Origin: G963675935 sp963719005
GTDB lineage: Bacteria > Planctomycetota > Planctomycetia > Pirellulales > Thermoguttaceae
Assembly (NCBI GenBank): GCA_963719005.1
Contig: CAVRAR010000014.1
Location: 434,001 to 498,000 of the forward strand
Direction: 5' to 3'
Length of the DNA: 64,000 nt
Of the stretch, positions 9,912 to 20,020 are shown in pieces. Each line of letters opens with the position of its first letter. The first letter of the stretch is position 1. Position numbers and translations under genes: made by a program. The notes beneath the pieces were generated by a model. It had not been told where the DNA came from and did no database searches. It worked only from the letters and a program-made list of their open reading frames with translations.

Positions 9912-9965
9912 TTTAGCCGCCGCGTCTACGCGGCGCGACTGAGGGGTGGGCGGTTCACCGCCCAC
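9912..9965. repeat. Two adjacent hairpins, first one of a dispersed family
   Basis: The palindrome at 9916-9936 pairs across a 2-nt centre and is embedded in a 26-bp sequence (9912-9937) that recurs exactly at 59314-59339. A related inverted copy lies at 59409-59432. Directly after it, 9946-9965 forms a perfect 8-bp stem with loop TTCA. Both sit between the sigma and anti-sigma genes. Confidence 0.8.
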
Positions 9966-10044
9966 TAACCCCCGCCCACTGACCCTCCCACTGACCCCGC
10001 GTGCAGCCGCTTGCGGCTTCGCACCAAGCGTCGGTATTGAAAAC

Positions 10045-11909
10045 ATGAACGATCTGCCGCAAAACGAACTGCTCAGCGCCTATCTCGACGGCGAATTGAC
10101 CGCCGACGAGCAAGCGGAGACTGAGCGCCTTTTGGCCTCCAGTCCCGCCGCGCGGCAGTTGCTCGACGAATTGCGGGCCCTCAGTGCGACTCTCCAATCG
10201 TTGCCGCAGCAGAAGCTCGGCGAAGACCTCAGCCAGCAGGTGTTGCGCGTGGCCGAGCGGCGAATGCTCACCGAGGGCGAGCCCGACGATGCGGCCCCCG
10301 TGCCGCTGTCGCGCACGATCCTCCGGCGATTTGTAAACCGCCGCTCGATGGTTTGGCTGGGGCTCACTGCGGCCGTTGCGGTGATGATCGTCATCCATGA
10401 GCAGCAGCAAAGAAACATTCTGGCCAACAAGGCCGACAAGACAGTGGCGCTGGCGAGGGGAGAACGAGAGAAGACGGCGGACGAGCAATTCCGGCCGACC
10501 ACCATCGAAGCGGCCCCTGGAGCACTCACCAAAAACGCCATCGAAGCAGAAGGTACGACGGTTGCCAAGAAGCTGGGCGATGGAAGGCGGGCGTCCGAGA
10601 ATCTGGCGATGATGCCAAGACAGAAAGGGAGTTTGAAGCCTCAGGGCAAAAGCGGCTATTCAGGCTCGCCGCCAGCGGTGGAAGTGCAAGAGCTTCGTGC
10701 GCCATTCGCGCCGGCCAACGCCGCCCCATCGTCATCGGCCTCCCCCCCTCCGCTCCAACACCCCATGAGCGCGAGCGCCGCAGCGTCGGGCAAGGCCGGG
10801 GCATACGGCGGCAAAAGCGGCCGCGGCAACTCGCTTAACTGGTATGACGGCATTGGCGCCGCCTCGATCGGTCCCGACGTGCTCGTCGTCTTCTGCGACG
10901 TCAGTCCCGAGGCGACGCAGAAGAAGGCGTTCGACAAAGTGCTTGCCGAAAACGGCATCGTCTCGCGGCGACACGTCGAGCTTAAGGATCAAAGCCAGCA
11001 ATTGGATGAAAAGGCCAATTATGCCCGCAATGGCTATGCCGGCAATGCCGGGGCCGCCGGCGAGGCTGCCCTGTGGCAGCATCCGGCCGCTGCCGGCGTC
11101 GTGCGGCGACAGGCCGTGGCGGGCAACGCCGAGCTCGTCTACGTCGAGGCGACGCCCGACCAGGTCAAGGCGACTCTCGCCCGCTTGGCGGCCCAGCCCA
11201 AGGTCTTCGTCTCCGTCTCGGTCAAGTCGGCGCAAGACAAGGCGGCTCGGCAAGTCGTTCGCTTCCTCGCGATGTCCAGCGAACAAGCACAGGTTCAGAG
11301 CAAGCCATCCGGCGCTCACGGCAAGTCCGACGCGGAGGCTCAGCATCAGAAGAAGTCGAATCTGCCCCGCGTAGCCGCGGCAAAGCCGGCCGATGAATCG
11401 GTAGCAAATCGTGCCGGAGCCACCGCCTCGAAGAATGGCGAAGGAGAGATGCTCGGCGGCCGCCAAGACAAAAAATCGCTCGCCGCTGGCGGGCAGGCTC
11501 ACGCCAAGTCGGAGCAAAGGGCTCCCGAAGACACCTATGGAACCAATGTGGCACAGGCCCCGAACGGCGCGAGTTCTCTTGCGCGGGCAGTCCGCCGGGC
11601 CCGCCGCCGCCCGATTCGACGCGGCCTTCCAAGCATGGAGTTTCAGCGAAAGCCGACGCCATAGCCCAACTGGCCCCGCCGACCAAGGCGGCGATCAGTT
11701 CGCATGAAGGAACTGAGGCTCGGCAGGAGGTCCGTCGTCAGCCGGGGCCGTCACAGTCGTCCGCGCGATCGGCGCCGCGGCAGCACGTGCTGTTTGTGCT
11801 GCGGATGAGCGACGGTCCGCCCTTGGCCTCGCAAGCCGAAGTTGAGGCCGGCGATCGCTCGGGGCAATCCCCCGCATCAACCCCCGCCCCCGCCACGCCG
11901 TCGAAGTGA
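10045..11909 (+). CDS. Membrane anti-sigma factor-like protein (two frame breaks near 3' end)
   Basis: Residues 1-~65 match the planctomycete anti-sigma N-terminus (LLSAYLDGELTADEQAE, then LLASSPAARQLLDELRAL) but show no Cys/His zinc ligands. A membrane helix follows at ~93-112 (SMVWLGLTAAVAVMIV), then a long Ala/Ser/Pro/Lys-rich extracytoplasmic part with two alpha/beta-like stretches (VLVVFCDVSPEATQKKAFDKV and LVYVEATPDQVKATLARL). The frame breaks twice in G/C tracts at 11567-11571 and 11581-11585. Restoring GC at both gives ARVLLRAG and continues to HVLFVLRMSDG and a stop at 11909, 622 residues in all. Read literally, the frame stops at 11664. It should tether and inhibit the sigma factor encoded upstream. 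Confidence 0.82.
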
Positions 11910-12022
11910 CGCGGGCGTTCTCGTCCCGTTGACGTTCCCGCTGCGATGATCCACAATGAAATGGACATAGGGATGGAAACGGGCGCGGGAATGCCCCGTC
12001 ACCGACACCAGGAGTTTCAGCC

Positions 12023-12499
12023 ATGCGCGACGACACACCGGCGGTTCCCGTCGGACCGGCGAAGCAAACCGGCATCCCCGGCTTGGACATGACGACCTTC
12101 AGCCAGTTGATCATGGCAATTCAGCAAGCGGGTCTTTCTCTGAACGTCGATGCAATCCATTCGGTCTGCGATCGCGAGTTTCGCGAGGGGCGTTACCAGC
12201 GGGCATTCGACGTGATCGAGGGCGTCTATCTGCAAATGAACGCCCAGATCGGGCGCCGCCAGGCGGAACTGCGGCAGCAAGAACTCCAATACAAATCCGG
12301 CGCTCTGAAGATGTCGCCGAAAGAATGGATGCTCCGTCAGCGCCGCGAGACCGAGCGGACGCAGAAGATCGAGCGGGCCCGCCGGCATTGCGCCCGGATT
12401 CTCGATGGGCTAAACGCCCTGCGTGCGTCGCAGGCGGTAGAAACGTCGCCGCCGAAGCCGAAAACGCCGCCCCCGGCCGATCAAGCTCCCAAGGCGTGA
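12023..12499 (+). CDS. Conserved hypothetical protein, helical, charged
   Basis: I do not recognise a named family. The 158-residue protein has no signal peptide or membrane helix. It has a central helical, Arg/Glu/Gln-rich region (RRQAELRQQELQY, then RQRRETERTQKIERARRHC) and a Pro/Lys-rich tail (PPKPKTPPP). Third-position GC and codon use match neighbouring genes, which supports a real cytoplasmic protein. It lies alone between the two sigma modules. Confidence 0.65.
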   Translation: MRDDTPAVPVGPAKQTGIPGLDMTTFSQLIMAIQQAGLSLNVDAIHSVCDREFREGRYQRAFDVIEGVYLQMNAQIGRRQAELRQQELQYKSGALKMSPKEWMLRQRRETERTQKIERARRHCARILDGLNALRASQAVETSPPKPKTPPPADQAPKA

Positions 12500-12658
12500 C
12501 TTTCAAGACGTCCTCGCCGCTTCCCCCTGCCCCCCATTCCGACGGCGAGGCGTTGTTCGCAAGCCAAGTATGTTCCGACAGGCCGTCCCAATCGTTTTTG
12601 TGTGACATTTCGCCCATCGGGGTAGAGTAATAGAGGGCAGCGCAGTCGGGGGAACGCA

Positions 12659-13186
12659 GTGACGCCGAAAGAAGTCGAGGAACTGGCGGTGCATTGGACC
12701 GGCGCCCAGCGCACGGTGGCTGCCTTTGTCCGCACGTTGGTGACCGACTTCCACCAGTCGGAAGAGGTTTTGCAGCGCGTGGCGGTGACGTTGGTGCGGA
12801 AGTACGAGCAGTACGATCGCAGCCGGCCGTTCGTCGCCTGGGCGATCGGGGTCGCCAAGCTCGAAGCCCTGGCGTTTCTCCGCCAACGCAGCAAAGACCG
12901 GCTGGTGTTCGACGACGGCCTGATTGCGGTAATCGCCGAAAGTCACGAGCGCGCGGCGGAGAGTTTTGCGACGGCTCCGCAATTCCTCGACCAGTGCATC
13001 GAAGAGTTGGACGGCCGATCCCGCCGCGCCATCCAGTTGCGGTACGGCGGCAATCTGAGAACGGCGCAAATCGCCGACGAAATGAAAATCAGCGACGGCG
13101 CGGCGCGAATGCTGCTGAGCCGGGCGAGATCGCTGCTGCGCAAGTGCCTGGAAGCCCGTTGGGCCCAATGGAAAGAAGTGCAATGA
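12659..13186 (+). CDS. ECF RNA polymerase sigma factor, Rhodopirellula/Verrucomicrobium type
   Basis: A 175-residue sigma factor starting at GTG 12659 with a G-rich ribosome site 5 nt upstream. Region 2 reads FHQSEEVLQRVAVTLVRKYE and RPFVAWAIGVAKLEALAFLR; region 4 reads AIQLRYGGNLRTAQIADEM and GAARMLLSRARSLLRKCL. The pattern (short, RPF.AWA motif) is that of the PVC-specific ECF group encoded beside FecR-like proteins. The stop overlaps the start of the FecR-like gene at 13183 (ATGA), so the two are coupled. Confidence 0.93.
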   Translation: MTPKEVEELAVHWTGAQRTVAAFVRTLVTDFHQSEEVLQRVAVTLVRKYEQYDRSRPFVAWAIGVAKLEALAFLRQRSKDRLVFDDGLIAVIAESHERAAESFATAPQFLDQCIEELDGRSRRAIQLRYGGNLRTAQIADEMKISDGAARMLLSRARSLLRKCLEARWAQWKEVQ

Positions 13187-15015
13187 CCGACGACGCAACG
13201 CCGCTGATCCACGCGCACCTCGACGGCGAGCTGACCGACCGGCAGCGGCGCGAATTGCAGGATTGGCTGCGCAAGAGCCCGCGCAACGTCGATCGTTTCG
13301 TGGCCGAGTGCCGCTTGCACAGCGAGTTGTTCGATGCGCACGCGGGAAAATGGAATGCGGTCGAACTGCCGAACGAGCCGGGCGATGTCAGCCACGATGG
13401 CCCCTCCATCGACGATCGGCCGTCCTCCCTCCCGTTTGCCCCGATTATCGGTCAGAGTTGCTCCGAACTGAATCCTTCCTTGACTCCGCTTGGCGGCTTC
13501 CTATTCCCCTACGCAGTTGCGGCGGTTGTCGTAGCGGTCGGCTTGCTGATCGGTTGGGTTTATCATGTGCCGGTCTACAGGCAGTTTGCGGGCAATGCCA
13601 AGCAGCCGGACGGGTTCCTCCGTCCTCAGCCCGAGATCGTTCTTGTCGGCCGCGTCACGGACATGGCCGATTGCCGTTGGGCCGATCCAAAGAGTGCGAC
13701 GGTTGTCCACGCGAAGGTCCCCCTGGGCCGGAAGTACGCCCTGGCCTCGGGCCTCCTGCAAATCACCTACGACACCGGCGCCAGAGTCATCCTCGAAGGG
13801 CCGTGCACTTACGAAGTGGAATCCAAAACCAGCGGCTCTCTCTCCGTCGGCCGGTTGACGGCAAAAATAGAGAAGAGGGGCGGGGGGAGGGGAGAGAGAA
13901 GCGCGTCAAATCAACAATCAACAATCAACAATCATCAATCTCTCTCCCGTTCCCCTCTTTGCCGTTCGCACGCCCAGCGCCATCGTCACCGATTTGGGGA
14001 CGGAATTCGGCGTCGAGGCCAGCCCGACTGGCATCACCGAAACGCACGTATTCTCGGGAAGCGTGAAGGTCGAAGGCCGCGGAGAGGCCGCCAACCTTCC
14101 GATGCGGACGTTGCTTGCAGGCCAGGCCGTGCGGCTGGACGCTCGAAAAGGCGTCGTCGCCGTCGTTGCCGACCGCAAGGAGCGGTTCATTCGGAAGATG
14201 CCCGTCGCTAAGACGACGCCGGTGTCGGATTTGATCGTCCAGGTCGATTACAGCGACACGTGGTCGGCCAACTCGCCGACTCGCGCCGGCAGCTACCTGG
14301 TGCTGACGACGCCGGAGTCGTTGCGGGTGGAGAATTGCCACGGCAACCCGCCGCGTATCCTGGGTCTTTAGCGTCCCAACGGCTATGACCACGTGGCCCT
14401 CCGACCGCCCGCCCGTGCATTGGCCCGGCTTCCAGGTGGAAGGCGCCAGATCGGGCTTCACGGAAACCGGCTTCGGCGGCACGTGCTATTTTGGCTTCGA
14501 GTACGGACTGCGCGACGACTTCATCGTGCAGTTCGACGCCGTGCAGATTCAAGACCGAATCAACATTACCATCGGCGAACAGCCGGCCACGATCGCCGGC
14601 GATCGCTCGCTGTCGGTGTTCTTCCGCGCCGCCGGCGCACGCTACCCGGAGATTGGGCTCTATACGCCGTCCAAGGGCGAGATCAATGCGGGAATCCGCT
14701 CCGGCATTCCCACAAGCGTCCAATGGCACAATTACGCCGTGCGGTTCAATCTCCGCGAGAAGCAGCTTACCGTCTGGGTCGACCGAAAACTCCGCGGCAC
14801 GATCGACCTGGCCAAGATCACGCAATGGAGTCAACGGCGGCGACGGCGCCTGGGCGGGCCTTCCCTGGTCTGCCCGATGCGTAACCGTCGGCGGCGCGCC
14901 GGAGGGTGGCGACAGCCGCCTATGGACCGACAACTTCCGCGTCGGCGCGCCGCGGCCGCCGGCGACGCCCGCGAAACCGAACGAGGCGAAGAAAACCGGG
15001 AAGACGGAATTATGA
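13183..15015 (+). CDS. FecR-like anti-sigma/regulator with C-terminal LamG-like domain (three frame breaks)
   Basis: The N-terminal ~60 residues are an anti-sigma-like motif (IHAHLDGELTDRQRRELQDW). A membrane helix lies at ~108-128 (YAVAAVVVAVGLLIGWVY). An extracytoplasmic FecR-type domain follows (YDTGARVILEGPCTYEVE, then VTDLGTEFGVE and LLAGQAVRLDA). The C-terminal half resembles a concanavalin/LamG fold (LSVFFRA, HNYAVRFNLREKQLTVWVD). Reading frames change at G/C tracts 13901-13905, 14352-14355 and 14821-14823. One GC restored at each gives a single 612-residue protein ending at 15015. It is coupled to the sigma factor upstream and overlaps the possible upstream start of the pseudopilin gene. 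Function as a surface-sensing regulator is inferred from the family. Confidence 0.82.
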
Positions 15016-15035
15016 GATCAAACTGGAGGTGGTGC

Positions 15036-16040
15036 ATGTCGTCCACACGATCCCAAGTCGGCCGCGCACAGCCCGTTGGCGGCTTTACCCTCGTCGAGCT
15101 GTTGGTCGTGATCACGATCATCGGCATCCTGATCGCGCTTCTGCTGCCGGCAGTGCAGGCGGCCCGCGAAGCGGCGAGACGCGCGCAGTGCCTGAACAAC
15201 CTGAAGCAGTGGGGCCTGGCGATGGCCAACTACGAAAGCGCCACCGGCTCGTATCCCTACGGCATCATCTACGGCGCAAACGGCCCCGGAACGGTCGTCG
15301 GCGACGGCACGAAGGTCGGCGCCGCGAATTTTCGCATGACCTTCGTCATTCCGCTCTGGCCCCATCTGGAAGGTGCAAACCTTCACGCGGGATTCAACTA
15401 CGACTACGGGTTCTACGACCCAATCAACCGTCCAGTCTTGAACATTCCGATATCGATGTACTATTGCCCCAGCGATCGGCCAGGGGGTATATGGCAGGGC
15501 GATCAATACGTGCGGTTGCGCGGCAACTACGTGGTCAACTGGGGCTACTGCGATTACTTCCGCAGCGTGGCGAAACCGGACGGCGTGGATCCGATGAGGG
15601 CCGGCCCGTTCGGCCCGCCGACAATGTTCGGCGGCGCGGTCGTCGGTCGGCGCTGCAAGGCAGCCGACGTTACCGACGGCCTCTCCAACACCATGTTCAT
15701 GGGCGAAGTGGTCCAGGCGATCAACGATGCCGACTTCGATTTTCGTGGCGACTTTTTTAATGACGACGTCGGCGCGGCTCAGTTCATGACGCTCTTCACG
15801 CCGAACTCCGGCATCGATTCGATGGGTCACTACAATATTGTCTCGTCCGGCGATCCGGGCCCGGTCCGAGACGGAGACATCTACGTCTCCGCCCGAAGCC
15901 GGCATCCCGGCGGCGTGAACGTTTCCATGGGCGACGCTTCGGTTCACTTCGTCTCGAACCAAATCTCGCTCGACGTCTGGCGAGCGCTCAGCAGCATGGC
16001 CGCGGACGATCCCATCCGTGATTCCAGTTGCATTAACTAG
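15036..16040 (+). CDS. DUF1559 prepilin-like protein
   Basis: A 334-residue planctomycete pseudopilin. The N-terminus carries the type IV prepilin motif GFTLVELLVVITIIGIL with the conserved Glu at +5, followed by LLPAVQAAREAARR, the classical DUF1559 signature. The C-terminus has the HPGGVNVSMGDASV variant of the H-X9-DG motif. I chose the ATG at 15036 because GGAGGT lies 5 nt upstream; an ATG at 15012 overlaps the previous stop but has no comparable site. Such proteins occur in large families in planctomycetes and are probably processed by prepilin peptidase; their role is unproven. It lies in an apparent operon with the FecR-like and lipoprotein genes. Confidence 0.93.
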   Translation: MSSTRSQVGRAQPVGGFTLVELLVVITIIGILIALLLPAVQAAREAARRAQCLNNLKQWGLAMANYESATGSYPYGIIYGANGPGTVVGDGTKVGAANFRMTFVIPLWPHLEGANLHAGFNYDYGFYDPINRPVLNIPISMYYCPSDRPGGIWQGDQYVRLRGNYVVNWGYCDYFRSVAKPDGVDPMRAGPFGPPTMFGGAVVGRRCKAADVTDGLSNTMFMGEVVQAINDADFDFRGDFFNDDVGAAQFMTLFTPNSGIDSMGHYNIVSSGDPGPVRDGDIYVSARSRHPGGVNVSMGDASVHFVSNQISLDVWRALSSMAADDPIRDSSCIN

Positions 16041-16058
16041 GATTAGGAGTCGCTGTTC

Positions 16059-16478
16059 ATGATGAAGTGGTTAGAACTCATCGCCTGCGGCATTGCCGTC
16101 ATGGCGTGTCTGACCGGTTGCGGCCGTAGCGACGGCTTGACGGAGATCAGCGGAAATGTGTCGTACGACGGCCAGCCCGTCAAGCAGGGAACCATTATCT
16201 TTCTGCCGGCCGACGGCATGGGCCCGACGGCGGGCACGCTCATCGCGGACGGCAGATATTCCGTGAAAGTCGCCCCCGGAAAGAAGCTGGTGAAAATCGA
16301 GGGCTACAAGGTGATTGGCCAGCACCCCTTTAGCCCCCATAATCCGCGAATCGTCGTTGACCAAGAACAAATCCTTCCCCCGCGCTATAATACGCAGAGC
16401 GAGCTCACGCGCGAAATCACGTCGGGCGAACGCAGATGCGACTTCGCCCTGGAAAAGTCAACCTCCCCGCGACCGTAA
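16059..16478 (+). CDS. Small lipoprotein, carboxypeptidase-regulatory-like
   Basis: 139 residues with a lipoprotein signal peptide ending in the lipobox LTGC (Cys at ~21). The mature part is a small beta domain (ISGNVSYDGQPVKQGTIIF through YSVKVAPGKKLVKIEGYKV), the Ig-like fold usual for small planctomycete lipoproteins encoded directly after DUF1559 genes. It begins 18 bp after the pseudopilin stop with a GGAG-type site, so it is probably co-transcribed. Precise function unknown. Confidence 0.88.
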   Translation: MMKWLELIACGIAVMACLTGCGRSDGLTEISGNVSYDGQPVKQGTIIFLPADGMGPTAGTLIADGRYSVKVAPGKKLVKIEGYKVIGQHPFSPHNPRIVVDQEQILPPRYNTQSELTREITSGERRCDFALEKSTSPRP

Positions 16479-16507
16479 GCGCACACCCAGAATAGACTGC
16501 TTAACCT

Positions 16508-16555
16508 GTGGTGCAGCCGTCCCGGCTGCCAAGGCAGGCGAGACGCCTGCACCAC
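16508..16555. repeat. Inverted repeat, 23-bp arms, 2-nt centre
   Basis: Arms 16508-16530 and 16533-16555 pair at about 20 of 23 positions. The hairpin lies between the lipoprotein and rhamnosidase genes and could end transcription of the upstream operon, though no T-run follows. Confidence 0.75.
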
Positions 16556-16612
16556 AAGTTCTTCGCGGACAGCACCTTACACAACTTCTTACCTCAACCG
16601 GAAGAAATCACC

Positions 16613-19600
16613 ATGAGCAAGACATTGCCGTTTTTCGCAGTGATGATGATGTTGATCGGCGCCGCCGGCCAGTGTTGGGCGGGAGTGACTGCCGATCGGC
16701 TGCGCTGCGAGTATCGCAGCGACCCGCTGGGCATCGACGTCGTAAAGCCTCGACTGAGTTGGATCGTGAAATCCGACGAGCGCGGACAGAAGCAAACGGC
16801 CTATCAAGTCTTGGCGGCGTCGACGCCGGAAGCCTTGGCCAAGGATCAGGGCGATTTGTGGGACAGCGGCCGCGTCGATTCCGACAAGACAATCCACGTC
16901 GAATACGCCGGCAAGCCGCTCGACGCTCGGATGCGATGCTATTGGAAGGTCCGAATTTGGGACAAGAACGGCCAGCTCTCGCCGTGGAGCGACCCGGCAA
17001 CATGGACGATGGGGCTGCTGAAGCCGTCCGACTGGGGCGACGCCAAATGGATTGCCCTGGGCGGATCCTCCCCAGCCGCCGTCACGCCGCACAACGGCTA
17101 CCACAGCGATTTCGTCGCGTCGGCCGACGTGACCAAGTGGGTGGCCATCGATCTGGGCGGAGACCGCACGATCGACGCGGTCGAACTCGACCCGGCTCGG
17201 CCGTACGACTATTCGCCCGACACGCCCGGCTTCCTGTTTCCGGTACGGTTCAAGATCGAAGCCGCCCACAAGCCCGATTTTTCCGACGCCAAGACGGTAG
17301 TCGATCAAACCGCCGCCGACATGGCAAATCCGGGCGTGAAGGCGGCGGTTTATCGTTTCCAGCCGATTGCAGCTCGCTACGTGCGTCTGACGGTCACGCG
17401 GCTCGCCCGCCGCGAGGGGACGAACTTCGCCGTTCGCGCTGGCCGAAATGCAGGTTCTCTCGGGCAAGAAGAATCTGGCGAAAAACGCCTCGGTGAGGGC
17501 ACTCGACTCGATCGAGGCCGGCGGCTGGTCGAAAGCCAAGGTGGTCGACGGCCGCCTGCTGCCCGACCCCGGCGAGGCCGACGCTTCCTATCGCCCGGCG
17601 ACGATGGTCCGCAAGGAGTTCGAGGTGCGCGGGCCGATCCGCCGGGCCGTCGCGTCGGTGACCGGCTTGGGGCTCTACGAACTGCGGATCAACGGCCGGC
17701 GCGTCGGCGATCACGTGTTCGCGCCCGACTGGACGCGCTACTGCAAACACATCCAATATCAGACATACGACGTGACCGACTTGCTCCGCGAGGGCCGCAA
17801 CGCGGTCGGCGCCCAGTTGGGCGGCGGTTGGTGGAGCCGGCCCGCTTATGTGCCAGCCGCCCATGAAGAGCACGCGGTTTTGTCTCCTGATGCGATTGGA
17901 CATCGAATTGTCGGACGGTTCGGTGCAAACCATCGTAACCGATCCGTCGTGGCGGGCGAGCAATGACGGTCCCATTCGCCGCTCGGGCATTTACGACGGC
18001 GAGACGTATGACGCCAGGAAAGAGATGCCCGGTTGGGACCGGCCCGGCTTTGCTGCCGCCGGCTGGACGCCGGTTTTGGTCTTGCCCCACCCCGACGGGT
18101 CGGAGAAGGCGATCCTTCTAGCTCAGTGCAACGAGCCAATTCGCGTGGTCGAGGAACTGCGTCCCATCAAGAGGACGGAGCCGAGACCCGGCGTCTACGT
18201 CTTCGACATGGGCCAGAACATGACCGGCTGGTGCCGGCTGAAGGCTACGGCTCCGGCGGGAACCAAGATTCTGCTGCGCTATGCCGAGATGCTCAACGAT
18301 GACGGCGCGCATCTACACGAGCCAATCTCCGCAGCGCCCAGCAGATCAACGACTATACTTGGCGCGGCGGCGAAGCGACGCTCGAACCCCACTTCACCTA
18401 CCACGGCTTTCGCTATGTCGAACTAACCGGCTTGCCCAGCGCTCCGGCCGACGACGCGATTGTCGGCCGGGTGTTCCACTCCGCCGCGCCGGATGCGGGC
18501 AAGTTCGAGTGTTCCAGGCAACTGATCGACAAGATCATGCATTGCGTCCAGTGGGGGCAGCGCGGCAACATGCAGGGCGTGCCCACCGACTGCCCGCAAC
18601 GCGATGAACGCATGGGCTGGATGGGCGACATCCAGGCGTTTTCGCAAACCGCCATCTTCAACCGCGACATGGCCGCCTTCTTCACAAAATGGGTGCCCGA
18701 CATCCGCGATTCGCAGGCCGACGACGGCCGATACCCCGACTTCGCCCCAGAGGTGGCCGACTCGGATCGCGGCAGCTCCGGCGTTCCGGCCTGGGGCGAC
18801 GCCGGCATCGTCGTCCCCTGGCGAACGTATCAGAACTACGCCGACACGCGAATGCTCGAACAACACTTCGACTCGGCCAAACGCTGGATCGAGTTCATCC
18901 ACCGCAACAATCCGAATCTGCTCTGGCAAAAGAACCGCGGCTACGACTACAACGATTGGCTCAACGGCGACACGCTCGTGCTGGGAGGCTACCCGCGCAG
19001 CATCAGCGCCGTGCCGAACGAGGTGTTCGCCACGGCCTTCTTCGCCCATTCGACCGAGATCGTGACGAAAATGGCCGCCGCCCTCGGGCGAGCCGACGAC
19101 GCCGCCAAGTACGGCAAGCTGTTCGACGGCATCAAGGCGGCGTTTCAACGGGCGTACGTCGCCGCCGACGGCCGCGTCAAGGGCGATACCCAAGCCGGCT
19201 ACGCCCTGGCCCTGCATTTCAATCTCTTGGATGACGACATGCGCCCGAAGGCGATGAAACATCTGCTCGCGGCCATCAAAAAGTACAAGGATCATCCCTC
19301 GACCGGCATTCAGACGACGCATCGCATGATGCTCGAATTGACCCGCAACGGCCGGCACGACGAGGCGTGGCGGCTGTTGAATCTCCGCACGGTGCCCTCT
19401 TGGGGCTACATGGTCGAGATGGGCGCGACGACGATCTGGGAGCGGTGGGACGGCTACGTCAAGGGCCGCGGCTTTCAAGACCCCGGCATGAACTCGTTCA
19501 ACCATTGGGCGTTCGGCGCGGTGGGCGAATGGGTGTGGCGCGAGCTGGCCGGCCTCAATCCGGACGACTCCCAGCCCGGCTGGAAGCATTTCACGATCCG

Positions 19601-19883
19601 GCCGCGTCCCTGCGACGGTCTCACCTGGGTCAAGGCCCGCTACGATTCGATCCGCGGTTCGATTGCCAGCGAATGGAAGAACGCCGACGGCCGGTTCCAG
19701 TTGGAAGTCGAGATTCCGCCGAACACGACGGCCACGGTATTCGTGCCGGCCAACGACGCCGCGGCCGTCACCGAGAGCGGCAACCCCGCCGCCAAAGCCC
19801 CCGGCGTGAAGCTCCTGAGAACCGAGTCGGGCGCGGCCGTCTTCGCCGTCGAATCGGGCCGCTACCGGTTTGAGTCGCGCTGA
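16613..19883 (+). CDS. Secreted alpha-L-rhamnosidase-like glycoside hydrolase (GH78 type; four frame breaks)
   Basis: It starts with a signal peptide (MSKTLPFFAVMMMLIGAAG, cut near WAGVTA). An N-terminal Fn3-like Bac_rhamnosid domain follows (LRCEYRSDPLGIDVVKPRLSW). A discoidin-like segment is inserted at ~155-270 (VAIDLGGDRTIDAVEL through YVRLTVTRLA). Next come the rhamnosidase jelly-roll parts (INGRRVGDHVFAPDWTRY and VYVFDMGQNMTGWC). The catalytic six-hairpin barrel has CPQRDERMGWMGD (~665), where the Asp/Glu cluster is the GH78 acid region, and later TIWERWDGY. Frames change near 17435, 17836, 18305 and 18320, each repaired by one GC. The mended gene is 1093 codons. The substrate is probably a rhamnose-bearing polysaccharide; rhamnosidase annotation is from family resemblance only. 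Confidence 0.86.
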
Positions 19884-20020
19884 TACCGGCTAGAGCGACG
19901 CCAGGCGCTGGCAGTGCCGGTCTGCGACACACCTCGCCTCCGATCCCATTTCGGTGCGGACCGATCGAGAGTACAATTCGTGGCGTTCCGACAGTCACAC
20001 TTTTCTCATGGAGCGCCATC

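Noticed and set aside
11411..11707. Programmed frameshifting as the cause of the many frame breaks
   Set aside because: No slippery heptamers or consistent downstream structure; genes with no reason for recoding (mcsB, pfp, chemoreceptor) are affected, and the lesions fall in simple G/C tracts.
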